From positions 1-41,720 of the forward strand of contig NZ_WWEQ01000025.1 in the NCBI RefSeq assembly GCF_009857845.1: DNA of 41,720 bases, written 5' to 3'. Position 1 is the stretch's first letter; every line of letters begins with the position of its first letter. This stretch comes from Brevibacterium rongguiense (GTDB taxonomy: Bacteria > Actinomycetota > Actinomycetes > Actinomycetales > Brevibacteriaceae). Below are positions 1 through 8,727 of the stretch, in pieces. The notes under the pieces are model-generated. The model was not told the origin of the DNA. It made no database searches and saw only the letters and a list, made by a program, of their open reading frames with translations. The position numbers and the translations under genes are program-made.

Positions 1-57
1 GTTCCTCGCGACGCGGACGACGTCCTCACGGAACTCTTGGGGATAGGGAGCGGGCAT
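1..57 (-). CDS. IS3-family transposase OrfA, N-terminal fragment
   Basis: The minus strand opens with ATG at 57 and stays open to the window edge, giving 19 residues that begin MPAPYPQEFREDVVRVA. This is the usual start of the small helix-turn-helix OrfA protein of IS3-family elements, which binds the IS ends and is normally joined to the DDE catalytic OrfB by a -1 frameshift. A purine-rich GGGAAGG lies about 10 bases upstream as ribosome binding site. Only the first fifth of the gene is present. It is not the same element as the one at the right edge, whose protein starts differently. Confidence 0.75.
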   Translation of the reverse strand, partial: MPAPYPQEFREDVVRVARN

Positions 58-122
58 GGCGCACATCCTTCCCTGCAACGCCGCACGGCGCCACAGATCA
101 TGTGACACCTGATCGTGCATCA
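1..122 (-). mobile_element. IS3-family element, 5' end only (runs off the left edge)
   Basis: The start of an IS3-type orfA reads leftward out of the window. The outer boundary is not certain. A plausible terminal inverted repeat begins near position 122, where the minus strand reads TGATGCACGATCAGG and a GATCA/TGATC inverted repeat lies at 96-114, but the other end is not in the window for comparison. The ankyrin gene begins only 36 bases beyond this boundary. Confidence 0.5.
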
Positions 123-157
123 GTCCCACTCGTCATGAGCTGCTGCTGAGGCGCGCC

Positions 158-1228
158 ATGTCACGACGACGGAAGACACTTCCCGTGGACTTCGGCGAAC
201 AGCTGACCTCGGCCTCGCTGGACGAGCTCAAGGCCGTGTTCGATGGCTGTGCGCTCGATGCGCGGGGTGGTGATGAGAAATCCACGGCGATCGGGTTCGC
301 GGACTGCCCCGATGAGCTCATCGTCTGGCTGGTCGAGCAAGGGCTTGATGTGGATGCGAGCGATGACCGTGGCAGGACTCCGCTCTGGAGGCGCGCGTTC
401 CTCGGCCAGCCCCAACCGGTTGCTCAGATCCCGCTGCTGGTCGGCCTCGGTGCGGATATCGAGGCCCGGAGCGATGCGGGCAAAACACCCCTGCAGGCAG
501 CGGTCGAACGGCAGCGGGTCGAGTCGACGCGCGTACTGCTGGAACAGGGAGCCTCGGCCGATGTGTTCGACGCTAAGGGAGCGCCGCTCCTGCTGCTCGG
601 CCTCAGCACCACGAGGAACACCGGCATCGCGGACATGGCCGCCACTGCGAAGCTCCTGCTGGATCGTGGTGCGACCGGGACGCCCGCCATGTGCGAGCAG
701 GTGGAGCGGATCGGCCGCGACTTCGAGTTCCACAGGGCGAAGTTCAACCCCACGCTGCTCGCTGCGGCGGAGGCCGGGCTCGCACACCTGTATCGGCTTT
801 TCAACGTCACTCCCGAGGACCGCACCGAACCTCACGATGGCCATTCCGCTATCGCACTGCCCACTGGCGCGTGGCAGGAGCAGCACGCAGCGCTGTGGCG
901 CTCACTCGTGCCATCGTCTGGTCCCGCCGAAACGGTGCAGGGCGAGGTCCTCCGCATCACCGGACGGATCGCCGACGAGAGCGTCCGCAACGGCGGGATG
1001 AATGGGGATGATGACTACCGAGCCATGGTCGACGCGTTGCCGGGATACCGTGCCCTCGGTAATCCCTTAGACGCAGATGACCTGCACCAAGCGCGCGAGC
1101 TTGCCGGAGCCGTGATCGGCGAAGAAGGGCCCGCCGCCCAGGTTGACCGCCTCAGTGAATTGGCCATCCGGTGGGTGGGAGGAAATCCTGTCCCGATTCC
1201 TTTGGGGTCTGTGCCGTATTCGCGCTGA
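158..1228 (+). CDS. ankyrin-repeat protein
   Basis: A 356-residue protein with no signal peptide or membrane segment. Ankyrin repeats are visible at about residues 40-70 (degenerate), 71-103 (RGRTPLWRRA, LLVGLGADIEA) and 107-137 (AGKTPLQAAV, TRVLLEQGASADV), with a further weak repeat after that. The C-terminal half (about 190-356) has no domain I recognise. Ankyrin repeats bind other proteins, so this is probably an adaptor or inhibitor rather than an enzyme; the partner is unknown. It is the first gene inside the left IS element and is followed at 123 bases by a GIY-YIG-domain gene in the same direction. The start has only a weak TGAGG ribosome binding site. Confidence 0.75.
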   Translation: MSRRRKTLPVDFGEQLTSASLDELKAVFDGCALDARGGDEKSTAIGFADCPDELIVWLVEQGLDVDASDDRGRTPLWRRAFLGQPQPVAQIPLLVGLGADIEARSDAGKTPLQAAVERQRVESTRVLLEQGASADVFDAKGAPLLLLGLSTTRNTGIADMAATAKLLLDRGATGTPAMCEQVERIGRDFEFHRAKFNPTLLAAAEAGLAHLYRLFNVTPEDRTEPHDGHSAIALPTGAWQEQHAALWRSLVPSSGPAETVQGEVLRITGRIADESVRNGGMNGDDDYRAMVDALPGYRALGNPLDADDLHQARELAGAVIGEEGPAAQVDRLSELAIRWVGGNPVPIPLGSVPYSR

Positions 1229-1351
1229 ATGGGGAATGCGCACCCCTCGTGGCAGGGTGGGGGAACGAAACCGCGATCGCCGCCCGCGGACCCCGCCTCA
1301 CCGCGAGGCAAAGCTGGGTGCACGCAGCCACACCCCAAGGAGACGCACCAC

Positions 1352-2164
1352 ATGTCCCTGACCTTCGATGCAATCCTGCGCAGTGCCGGGATCGATCCCG
1401 CGCAGGCGCTTGTCATCCGTCATGCCTACGTGCGCGAGCACGAGGATTCCGGCATGGCGGGCATCCATGCCGACTCCACCGACGAGCAGGTGCTCGCCTA
1501 CACGGGGCAGCATTCGTCGAAATCGGGCACTTTCCCCGTCTCCCCGCCCAAGATCTGGGTGGTCTTCCTCCGAGAAGGCGGTGATCGGGCGCGTCTCTGG
1601 TCGGTTGTGGAGAACCGGGGAGAGGTGTCCGACGATGGGGTGGTGCGCACGTTCGACATCACCCAGACAGGCCATCTGGCCGACCTGCGCAACCGCCTTG
1701 TCATCGGCTGGCGGGCTCCCCGCGCGTGGCGCCTCAACGGACCGACTGCCGCGCGCTATCCCGTTCTCGAAATCGCCGATGCGCCGCCGGTGCCATTCCC
1801 TGGATTCGACCAGGTGGTGCTCGATCGGCCGCAGCTCGAGGCGGCCATGCGCGAACACCGGTACGGCGCCTGGCGCACGGCGCTCGCCTCCGTCGCGGGC
1901 ATCTACCTCATCACCGACACTCGCGACGGTCGTCAGTACGTCGGCAAGGCGGACGGCGCCGAGCGCATCAGCCAGCGCTGGGCCGCCTACGCGGCCAATG
2001 GCCACGGCGGCAATGTCGAACTCCGGGGCATGGACCCCGCGACCTTCCGCTACTCGATCCTCCGGGTCTTCGACCCGGCAACGCCTGCGCATGTCATCGA
2101 CGCGGCGGAAGGCCACTTCAAGCAGGCACTCGATACGCGCCGCCACGGGCTCAACCGGAATTGA
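1352..2164 (+). CDS. GIY-YIG nuclease domain-containing protein
   Basis: 270 residues. The C-terminal third is a GIY-YIG domain: GIY at 183-185, YVG at 196-198 eleven residues later, an Arg in SQRW (about 209) in the usual catalytic place, and a Glu (AAEGHFK, about 253) where the family binds its metal. All key residues are present, so it should be able to cut DNA or RNA. The N-terminal ~170 residues (KIWVVFLREGGDRARLWSV) form a separate domain I do not recognise; it may choose the target. An earlier in-frame ATG at 1229 exists, but ATG 1352 has an ideal AAGGAG at 1337-1342 and is preferred. A DUF429 gene follows after 54 bases, so the two are probably co-transcribed. Confidence 0.8.
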   Translation: MSLTFDAILRSAGIDPAQALVIRHAYVREHEDSGMAGIHADSTDEQVLAYTGQHSSKSGTFPVSPPKIWVVFLREGGDRARLWSVVENRGEVSDDGVVRTFDITQTGHLADLRNRLVIGWRAPRAWRLNGPTAARYPVLEIADAPPVPFPGFDQVVLDRPQLEAAMREHRYGAWRTALASVAGIYLITDTRDGRQYVGKADGAERISQRWAAYAANGHGGNVELRGMDPATFRYSILRVFDPATPAHVIDAAEGHFKQALDTRRHGLNRN

Positions 2165-2218
2165 GCCGGAAAAGCTCGACCGCTCCTTGCAGTTCCCACG
2201 ACAGCTAAGGTCACCATC

Positions 2219-2938
2219 ATGTTCACCGGCATCGACCTGGCCGCCGACCCGCGTCGCACCGGCGTTGCGACCCTTCGGGACGACGACGCCGCCATTGTCG
2301 TCAGCGACGTCCACGTCGGGGCCAACGACGACGACGTCATCGCGCACGTCGCTGCCTCCACCAAGACCGGCGTCGATGTGCCGTTCGGGTGGCCGCGGGG
2401 CTTCACACACCTCGTCGGCGCCCACCGCGACGGCACGCTCGAACCGCCCGCGGACACCGGTCCAGACTGGCGGCGCGAGGTACTCTTCCGCGCCACCGAC
2501 CGCGAGGTGCGCCGGCGCGTGGGCAAGGTCCCGCTCAGCGTCGCCTCGGACAAGATCGCCTACCCCGCCATCCGCTGGGCCGGCATCGCAGCCCGCCTGC
2601 GCGCGGACGGCACTCCGACTCCGCTCGATGGGTCCGGCCATGCCTGCGAGGTCTATCCCGGGGGAGCGCTCGCCATCTGGGGCCTGCCGCACGCCAAATA
2701 CAAGGGCACACAGGCCGCCGAGGTGCGCCGCACACTCGTAGAACGCCTGGCCGAGCGCTTGCCCTCCCTCGACTGGGGAGAGCACCGCGACGCGTGCATC
2801 GCAGACGACAACGCGCTCGACGCCGTCATCGCCGCGCTCATCGCACGAGCGGTGGCGCGCGGCGAGGCCGTGCCGCCGTCACCGAAACTCAGCGAGGAGG
2901 CCGTCGCGGAGGGGTGGATCTGGCTCCCGGCCTCATAA
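2219..2938 (+). CDS. DUF429 family protein (predicted RNase H-fold nuclease)
   Basis: 239 residues. The opening FTGIDLAADPRRTGVA and the later TGVDVPFGWP are typical of DUF429, a family predicted to have an RNase H-like fold with acidic active-site residues; the biochemical role is not established. Acidic positions that could form the site include Asp6, the Asp of GVDVPFGW and the DDNALDA stretch near residue 200. It follows the GIY-YIG gene closely and converges on the DUF6582 gene. Two putative nucleases next to an ankyrin protein and an IS end suggest an accessory cassette, possibly for defence or DNA processing; that is inference only. Confidence 0.75.
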   Translation: MFTGIDLAADPRRTGVATLRDDDAAIVVSDVHVGANDDDVIAHVAASTKTGVDVPFGWPRGFTHLVGAHRDGTLEPPADTGPDWRREVLFRATDREVRRRVGKVPLSVASDKIAYPAIRWAGIAARLRADGTPTPLDGSGHACEVYPGGALAIWGLPHAKYKGTQAAEVRRTLVERLAERLPSLDWGEHRDACIADDNALDAVIAALIARAVARGEAVPPSPKLSEEAVAEGWIWLPAS

Positions 2939-3037
2939 AACGACCTGCAACTCCAGGGGTGAGGCTGGAACCGGGACGGAAGCCGAAGCCCCTCTGAAGC
3001 CGACAACCTGCAGCCATCAGGCGACACAGCACTCGCC

Positions 3038-3280
3038 TCAGTCCCGTCCCAGCTCCCGCCAGCTCGACTCCGAGACGTGGACGCCGAAGCGCTGCGCGGC
3101 GTCGAGGATGCGCCGCCACGCCTCGTCGCGCTCGGCATCGCTGACGCCCTCGACCTGGTCGAAGCGGGTCAGTGCATCGCGCACGTGCCGCGCGTCGATG
3201 AGCGGCTCCTTGCGCTCCCGGGGGAACGCGAAGGCGGAATCGGGCAGCTCATCGCGCTCGCGGGCACTCAACCTTGTCAT
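3038..3280 (-). CDS. DUF6582 family small protein
   Basis: 80 residues beginning MTRLSARERDELPDSAFAF and ending VSESSWRELGRD, highly characteristic of a short protein widespread in Actinobacteria and often seen in phage or stress contexts. It is hydrophilic, highly charged and rich in Asp, Glu and Arg, with no membrane segment and no known enzymatic motif. The function is unknown. ATG 3280 is preferred to a longer in-frame opening because GAGAGGAG lies just upstream of it and family similarity starts exactly there. It converges on the DUF429 gene and lies downstream of the methyltransferase on the same strand. Confidence 0.8.
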   Translation of the reverse strand: MTRLSARERDELPDSAFAFPRERKEPLIDARHVRDALTRFDQVEGVSDAERDEAWRRILDAAQRFGVHVSESSWRELGRD

Positions 3281-3412
3281 GACCTCACTCCTCTCCGGAT
3301 CATCGTGGCACGCGCGGCGCCACTTCTCCATAGCGGCGGCGCGGCCAGCCCCAGCCGCGCCAGCATCGACACAGCGCACCCCGCCGCCCCACTGGCCCAC
3401 GGCGCACGCCAC

Positions 3413-4216
3413 TCACTCCGCGAAGTCGATGACCACCTCGTACATGCCCTTGATCAGGCGCATCCCCGTGAACCCCAGGCGCAGGAGCCGGGGCATCCGC
3501 GACCTATCGGCCAGGTAGGAGGAGAAGTCGAACTCGACGCGGACGTTCGCGATCCGATCGCTCCAGCCGCGGACCTCGTAGGGGTCCTTGAGGCGGAACG
3601 GCATGCGGGCGTTCGGGGTGCCCGAGCGGCTGATCTGGCGCTCGCTGCCCGCCGTGACCAGCGGTGACTCCGCGTCGTAGCAGAACCGCCCGCCGGGGAA
3701 GCGCTCGCCCATGGCCCGCACGAGGTCACGGGCATCGGCGACCTCGACGTAGTACATGACCCCAGGTGCGACCGCGATGACGCCCCGGCTGGCGTCCACC
3801 CGGTCCAGCCACGCGTGGTCGGTGAGCGAGTACGGCAGGTCGACCTCCCGCTCGCTCGGCTCGACCCACTGCCGACGCATCTCCAGCACGTCGGGGAAGT
3901 CCAGGTTGTACACGGGCGAGGACTCGTCAGACACCTCGGGCGCCAGCCGATCGAGCCCGCAGCCGATGTTCACCACCGCCGCCCCGGGGTGCTCCGCGAC
4001 GTACCGGTTGACCTCTGTGACGGTGAGGAGGTGGCGCAGCCCGTAGACCATCGCCGGCCCGCGGCCCAGCTACTCGGCGGAGCTGCCGGCCGCGCTGCGG
4101 ATCCGCGCGGCCTGCTCGGCCCACGGGTCGGCAAACGGCTCCGGCCACCGCCGCGCGGAGTCCGCGCGGCCCATGAGCGGGAAGAACAGGGTCTCCTGGA
4201 CGGGAGTAAGTGGCAC
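3413..4216 (-). pseudogene. LCM-type SAM-dependent O-methyltransferase, interrupted by in-frame TAG
   Basis: Reading from GTG 4216, which has an excellent AAGGAGA six bases upstream, the protein starts VPLTPVQETLFFPLMGRAD and continues WPEPFADPWAEQ, the usual N-terminus of methyltransferases related to TcmP and leucine carboxyl methyltransferase. At 4070-4072 an in-frame TAG stops it after 49 residues. The same frame then continues through ATG 4051 with the SAM-binding stretch AVVNIGCGLDRL and DFPDVLEMRRQW to the normal end at 3413. Full length would be 267 codons, normal for the family. The downstream 212-residue open frame has no clear ribosome binding site and would lack the N-terminal helix. 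It is either a recent nonsense mutant or a base error; suppression is possible but unsupported. Confidence 0.8.
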
Positions 4217-4283
4217 GTGCTCTCCTTCTGCTGGTGGTTGTGCGGTCTGCTCGCGGTAGCGCTCTCAGGTAGCGATCGGACAC

Positions 4284-6791
4284 TCAGGAGTCGTGCTTGT
4301 CGTGTTCGATCGCGCTGCTGCTCTCTCCCGCATCGACGCCCGCCCCCGCATCGCCGCTCGCTCCCGCATCACCGACCGCCTCCGCATTGCCGGTGGCGAT
4401 GAGCCGCTCGACGTCCGCGCGCTCCACGCCGAAGCCCGTGAAGCCGGGCAGCCGGCCGATGGGGATGGACCCGAGCATCGCGAGCGCGGTCTGACTGCCC
4501 TCCTCACCGGCGCCGAGGCGCCCGGCCAGACCCGCGAGCAGCGGGCCCGCGACGGGGTGCTCGCGCACCTCGGCGACGGTGGACTCCATGCTCAGCGGCG
4601 GGCGCACCGCCTCGCCGGCAACCGCCACGTCCACGCTGCCGCGGATGTCCCGGCTCGAGGCGCCCACGTCCAGCCGGTACGTGCCCGGCTCCACGACGAA
4701 GCGCCCCACCCGCTCGTCCCAGTACGCGAGGTCCGCAGCCCGCACCATGAACCCCACCTCGCTGGCCTGCCCGGCAGGAATCTCCACGGAGGCGAACGCC
4801 CGCAGCTCGCGCGGAGGCCGCGCCACGATGGAGTCGCCGAGGTGTGCGTATACCTGGACGACCTCGCGCCCGTCGCGCTCGCCCCGGTTCTCCACGGTCA
4901 CCGTGACCGCGATGTCGCCGGACTCGCACACCCGGGCGGTCGGCTGGCCGTAGGCGAACGCGGTGTAGGACAGCCCGTGGCCGAACGGATAGGCGACCTC
5001 CCACTCCCGCTTGTCGTACCAGCGATAGCCCACGAACACGCCCTCGCCGTAGCGCACGCGGCCCAGCTCCCCGGGGAAGTTCCCGAACGCCGGGGTGTCC
5101 TCGAGGCGCAGGGGAATCGTCTCGGCCAACCGCCCCGAGGGGTTCACGGCGCCCAGCAGCACATCCGCGGTGGCCGAACCGCCCGCCTGGCCCAGCAGCC
5201 ACGCCTCGACGATCGCGGGCGCCCGGTGAGCGAACGGCAGCGCGACGACCGAGCCGTTGGACAGCACGACCACCGTGCGCGGGTTGGCATCGAGCACCGC
5301 GTCGAGGACCGCGAGCTGGTGGGCCGGCAGGTGGATGTGGCCGCGGTCGTAGCCCTCGGACTCCTCGTTGTCGGTCAGGCCCAGGAAGACCACCGCGGTG
5401 TCGCACGCGGCGGCCAGTGCCGCGGCCTCCTCCCGCAGCGCGACCCCGGCTTCACCGCCTCCGCCGTGACCATTGCCGTCACCCCCGCCGTTGAACGCGA
5501 ACCCCGGCGCGAAGGCGACGCGCTCACCCAGAGCCTCGCGCAGCGCGTCGAGTGCCGAGTCCACCCGGGTGGGGTTGATGTGCGAGGAGCCCCCGCCCTG
5601 GAAGCGCGGGGTGCGGGCGAACTCGCCGATGACCGCCACCGAGCGCTGCGGGTCGAGCGGCAGCAGGGGAGCGGCGGGCCCGGCCAGCGCCTCGGCCTCC
5701 GTGGGCGCGCCGGCCCAGGGCGCGGGCTCGTTGCGCAGCAGCACGATGCCCCGGCCCGCGGCCTCCCGCGCGATCGCGTGGTGGGCCGCGACGTCCAGGG
5801 TGCGGGGCGCACTCGCTGCGGTCTCTGCCAGTCCGACCCCTGCCGGCTCGGTTCCCGCCGTCCCGGCCCCTCCCTGCTGAGCCTCCGCCCGCCCGGTCTC
5901 GGCCCGGCGGACCAGCTCGACGATGCGCTCGGCCGCCGCATCGAGGACGGCGGGGGAGAGGTCGCCGGACTCGACGGCCGCCTCGACCTGCGCATTCGGC
6001 TCACCGGAGCCCCCGGGCATCTGCAGGTCGAGTCCCGCCGCGAGCGCCGCCACTCGGTCGCGCACCGCACCCCAGTCGGAGACGACGAGGCCGTCGAAAC
6101 CCCATTCCTCGCGCAGCACCTGGGTGAGCAGCCAGGGGTTCTCCGAGGCGAGCACGCCGTTGATGCGGTTGTACGAGCACATGACGGTCCACGGCCGCGC
6201 CTGCTGGACCACGCGTTCGAAGCCGCGCAGGTAGATCTCGCGCAGCGGGCGCTCGTCGACCTCGGCGGAGATGCGCAGACGGTCGGATTCCTGGTTGTTC
6301 ACGGCGAAGTGCTTGAGCGAGGCGCCCACCCCGCACGACTGGATGCCCTCGACCATGCCGGCGGCCACGGCCCCGGTGAGCAGGGGGTCCTCGGAGAAGT
6401 ACTCGAAGTTGCGGCCGCACAGGGGTGAGCGCTTGATGTTGATGCCCGGTCCCAGGACCACCGCGACGTCGGCGAGGAGCGCCTCGGTGCCGAGCGCGGC
6501 CCCCACTCGCCGGGCCAGCTCCGGGTCGAACGAGGAGCCCAGTGCCACCGCCGGCGGGAAGCACGTGGCCGGGATGCTCGCAGCGAGACCCAAGTGGTCC
6601 GCGTCGTCGCCCTGCTTGCGCAGGCCGTGCGGGCCGTCGGAGAACGCGATGGAGCCGATGCCGGCGGTCGGGATCGCGCGCGTCGTCCAGAAGTCGGCGC
6701 CGCTGGTGAGCGAGGCCTTCTCCTGGGTGGTCAGGCCGGCCAGGGCCTGGGCGATCGGTCCGGTGGGCGCCGAAGGTGCAGGGGAGGTCAT
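4284..6791 (-). CDS. glycoside hydrolase family 3 beta-glucosidase-type enzyme
   Basis: 835 residues, full length for the family. It carries the GH3 N-terminal domain with KHFAVNNQESDR (Lys160-His161) and the nucleophile Asp239 in GLVVSDWGAV. The GH3 C-terminal domain has the likely acid/base Glu region NEESEGYDRG, and a fibronectin III-like domain follows (VENRGERDGREVVQVYAHL, GTYRLDVG). There is no signal peptide, so it probably acts in the cytoplasm on imported beta-glucosides, cello- or xylo-oligosaccharides; the exact sugar cannot be told. The C-terminus is a low-complexity Ala/Gly/Asp tail. ATG 6791 is chosen because family similarity begins about 20 residues in; the open frame upstream is not conserved in character. 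It is divergent from the permease and 67 bases upstream of the methyltransferase. Confidence 0.9.
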   Translation of the reverse strand: MTSPAPSAPTGPIAQALAGLTTQEKASLTSGADFWTTRAIPTAGIGSIAFSDGPHGLRKQGDDADHLGLAASIPATCFPPAVALGSSFDPELARRVGAALGTEALLADVAVVLGPGINIKRSPLCGRNFEYFSEDPLLTGAVAAGMVEGIQSCGVGASLKHFAVNNQESDRLRISAEVDERPLREIYLRGFERVVQQARPWTVMCSYNRINGVLASENPWLLTQVLREEWGFDGLVVSDWGAVRDRVAALAAGLDLQMPGGSGEPNAQVEAAVESGDLSPAVLDAAAERIVELVRRAETGRAEAQQGGAGTAGTEPAGVGLAETAASAPRTLDVAAHHAIAREAAGRGIVLLRNEPAPWAGAPTEAEALAGPAAPLLPLDPQRSVAVIGEFARTPRFQGGGSSHINPTRVDSALDALREALGERVAFAPGFAFNGGGDGNGHGGGGEAGVALREEAAALAAACDTAVVFLGLTDNEESEGYDRGHIHLPAHQLAVLDAVLDANPRTVVVLSNGSVVALPFAHRAPAIVEAWLLGQAGGSATADVLLGAVNPSGRLAETIPLRLEDTPAFGNFPGELGRVRYGEGVFVGYRWYDKREWEVAYPFGHGLSYTAFAYGQPTARVCESGDIAVTVTVENRGERDGREVVQVYAHLGDSIVARPPRELRAFASVEIPAGQASEVGFMVRAADLAYWDERVGRFVVEPGTYRLDVGASSRDIRGSVDVAVAGEAVRPPLSMESTVAEVREHPVAGPLLAGLAGRLGAGEEGSQTALAMLGSIPIGRLPGFTGFGVERADVERLIATGNAEAVGDAGASGDAGAGVDAGESSSAIEHDKHDS

Positions 6792-7004
6792 GGGCGTCTC
6801 GCTTCGCGTGGAACGGTGAACGGTGTGGTGCCGAAAGGGGTGCAGCCGGATGCCTTGGCAGGGCGTCCTAGCGCTCATGCTGGCACGTTCGAGCGGCGGG
6901 CAAAACCCCTGATAAGCAGCGGTCGTCCCGCCCCGCCAAGCACCCTTGCCGGGTTCCCCTGCCGCGCGCCACCTGCCCCCCCATGACCTCCCATGACGCG
7001 CCAC

Positions 7005-7033
7005 CGCTCCCACCGGAGCGGCCCCGCTAGGCT
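7005..7033 (+). promoter_or_regulatory. permease promoter with inverted repeat
   Basis: In the 292-base divergent region between the GH3 gene and the permease, a -10 box TAGGCT lies at 7028-7033. Immediately upstream is a perfect 7-bp inverted repeat CCGCTCC/GGAGCGG (7005-7011 and 7016-7022, loop CACC) over the expected -35 position. It could be an operator or an RNA hairpin if transcription starts further upstream. Two CCCATGAC direct repeats lie just before it. No riboswitch is recognisable in this region. Confidence 0.4.
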
Positions 7034-7083
7034 GACCGCACCCCGCGCCCGGCCACCGGGCGCGACCGCCCCAGGGAGGTTCC

Positions 7084-8556
7084 ATGTCCGCACCCGCCCA
7101 GGACATCGCCGGGCCCGCGCCAGTGGGCGAGGCGACCGCCCCCACCGGCCTGCGCCGGACCATGGAGTCGCGCCACCTCGTCATGATCGCCCTCGGCGGG
7201 GTCATCGGCTCCGGGCTCTTCGTCTCTTCGGGGTACACGATCGCCCAGGCGGGCCCGCTGGGCGCCGTCATCTCCTACGGCCTGGGGGCGCTTGTGGCCT
7301 ACATGGTCATGAGCTGCCTGGGTGAGCTCACCGTCGTCCACCCGGTCTCCGGCGGCTTCCACGACCACGCCACCCGCTACCTGGGCCCCGCGTGGGGCTT
7401 CGCCGTCGCGTGGCTGTACTGGATGTGCTGGGCGGTGGCGCTCGGCAGCGAGTTCACCGCGGCGGGTCTGCTCATGCAGCGCTGGTTCCCCGCGGTGCCC
7501 GTCTGGGTGTTCTGCCTGCTGTTCGCGGCCCTGCTGTTCGGCATCAACGCCACGTCCTCGCGCGTGTTCGCGGAGACGGAGTTCTGGTTCTCGCTCGTCA
7601 AGGTCGTCGCCGTCGTCGCCATGATCGTTGTGGGCGCCGGCGTCATCACCGGCATCAGCCCCGCGGGCGAGGCTCCGGCGGGCCTGGGCGGATTCGCCAC
7701 CTCCGGCGGGCTGTTCCCCACCGGCGCGGGCGGCGTGCTCGTGACGATCCTCGCGGTCTTCTACGCGTTCTCCGGCACGGAGCTCATCGGCGTGGCCGCC
7801 GGCGAGGCGAAGGACCCCGCCCGCTGCATTCCGCGCGCCCTGCGCACCGCGGTCCTGCGCCTGACGATCTTCTTCGTGGGCGCCATCGCCGTTATCGCGG
7901 CCCTCGTCCCGTTCGAGACCGCCGGGGTGGACGAGAGCCCCTTCGTCACCGTGTTCGACCGGGCGGGGCTGCCCTTCGGAGCCGATGTGATGAACTTCGT
8001 CATCATCACCGCGCTGCTGTCGGCCGGCAACTCCGGGCTCTACTCGTGCACCCGCATGCTCCACTCCCTGGGCGAGCACGGTCAGGCCCCGCGCGCGCTT
8101 GCCCGCACCACCCGCCGCGGCATCCCGCTGCTGGCGCTGGGCATCTCGATGCTCGGTGGGCTGGCCTCGCTGCTGTCGAGCGTCGTGGCCTCCGAGAAGC
8201 TCTTCCTCGCGCTCGTGTCCGTTGCGGGCTTCGCCGTCGTCGCCGTGTGGATGGCGATCGTGGCCTCGCAGATCTCGTTCCGCCTGCGTCTGCGCCGGCG
8301 CGGTGGCCGGGCGGGAGACCTGGCCTACCGCTCGCCGTTCTTCCCCGTGCTGCCCATCCTCGCGCTGGTGGCGCTGACGGCCTCGCTTGTGGGCGTGGCC
8401 CTCGATCCCGCCCAGCGGGCGGCGCTGTGGTTCGGGCTGCCGTTCACCGCGGTGTGCGTGGGCTGGTACTGCCTGCGCCACGGCCGGTCCTCGCTGCGGC
8501 CCGCGCCCGAGGTGTGGGCCGCGCAAGTGCCCCCGGTGCACCATCCGCTCGGCTAG
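7084..8556 (+). CDS. amino-acid permease (APC superfamily, AAT type)
   Basis: 490 residues with about 12 membrane segments. The first carries the APC signature IALGGVIGSGLFVSSG (unwound helix that binds the amino-acid backbone), followed by AYMVMSCLGEL and VSGGFHDHATRYLGP. Members of this group import amino acids with protons; closest in feel are the arginine, lysine, GABA or S-methylmethionine permeases, but the substrate cannot be assigned. An AGGGAGG ribosome binding site lies just upstream of ATG 7084. It is a single gene with its own promoter and a hairpin-rich tail. It is divergent from the GH3 gene, with no evidence of a shared function. Confidence 0.9.
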   Translation: MSAPAQDIAGPAPVGEATAPTGLRRTMESRHLVMIALGGVIGSGLFVSSGYTIAQAGPLGAVISYGLGALVAYMVMSCLGELTVVHPVSGGFHDHATRYLGPAWGFAVAWLYWMCWAVALGSEFTAAGLLMQRWFPAVPVWVFCLLFAALLFGINATSSRVFAETEFWFSLVKVVAVVAMIVVGAGVITGISPAGEAPAGLGGFATSGGLFPTGAGGVLVTILAVFYAFSGTELIGVAAGEAKDPARCIPRALRTAVLRLTIFFVGAIAVIAALVPFETAGVDESPFVTVFDRAGLPFGADVMNFVIITALLSAGNSGLYSCTRMLHSLGEHGQAPRALARTTRRGIPLLALGISMLGGLASLLSSVVASEKLFLALVSVAGFAVVAVWMAIVASQISFRLRLRRRGGRAGDLAYRSPFFPVLPILALVALTASLVGVALDPAQRAALWFGLPFTAVCVGWYCLRHGRSSLRPAPEVWAAQVPPVHHPLG

Positions 8557-8570
8557 CTGCGCTGACGACC

Positions 8571-8665
8571 CCCGGCATGAACCGGGCGTCTCGTGAACCT
8601 GCCGAGCCTGGGCTGCGATGCCCAGCGGTGCAGGCCCAGCAGTGAGGGTCCCGCGCTCGGACCCT
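8571..8665. terminator. bidirectional hairpin cluster between permease and LysR gene
   Basis: Three consecutive stem-loops fill the 171-base convergent gap: CCCGG/CCGGG (8571-8586), CTGGGC/GCCCAG (8608-8625, loop TGCGAT) and AGGGTCC/GGACCCT (8645-8665). None has a long U-tract, as is common in high-GC Actinobacteria. Their position between two gene tails suggests termination for both. Confidence 0.5.
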
Positions 8666-8727
8666 GTGTCGCGAGCACGGCACTGCGGGGGCACGCCTGG
8701 CGGACCGGCGCCTCGGCGGCAGGGCAC

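Noticed and set aside
4070-4072. Pyrrolysine coding at the amber codon
   Set aside because: No pyl genes seen and the enzyme family has no such residue; mutation or error is simpler.
4256-4268. TAGCGCTCTCA as LacI-type operator (and TAGCGCTCA at 6869-6877)
   Set aside because: Only a 6-bp AGCGCT core is palindromic in each; no LacI-family gene in the window. Left as coincidence, though near a GH3 gene it is worth remembering.
4293-6428. Long open frame on the plus strand opposite the GH3 gene
   Set aside because: It is the mirror of a GH3 gene with all motifs; high G+C keeps opposite frames open. The translation is Arg/Gly/His-rich without domains.
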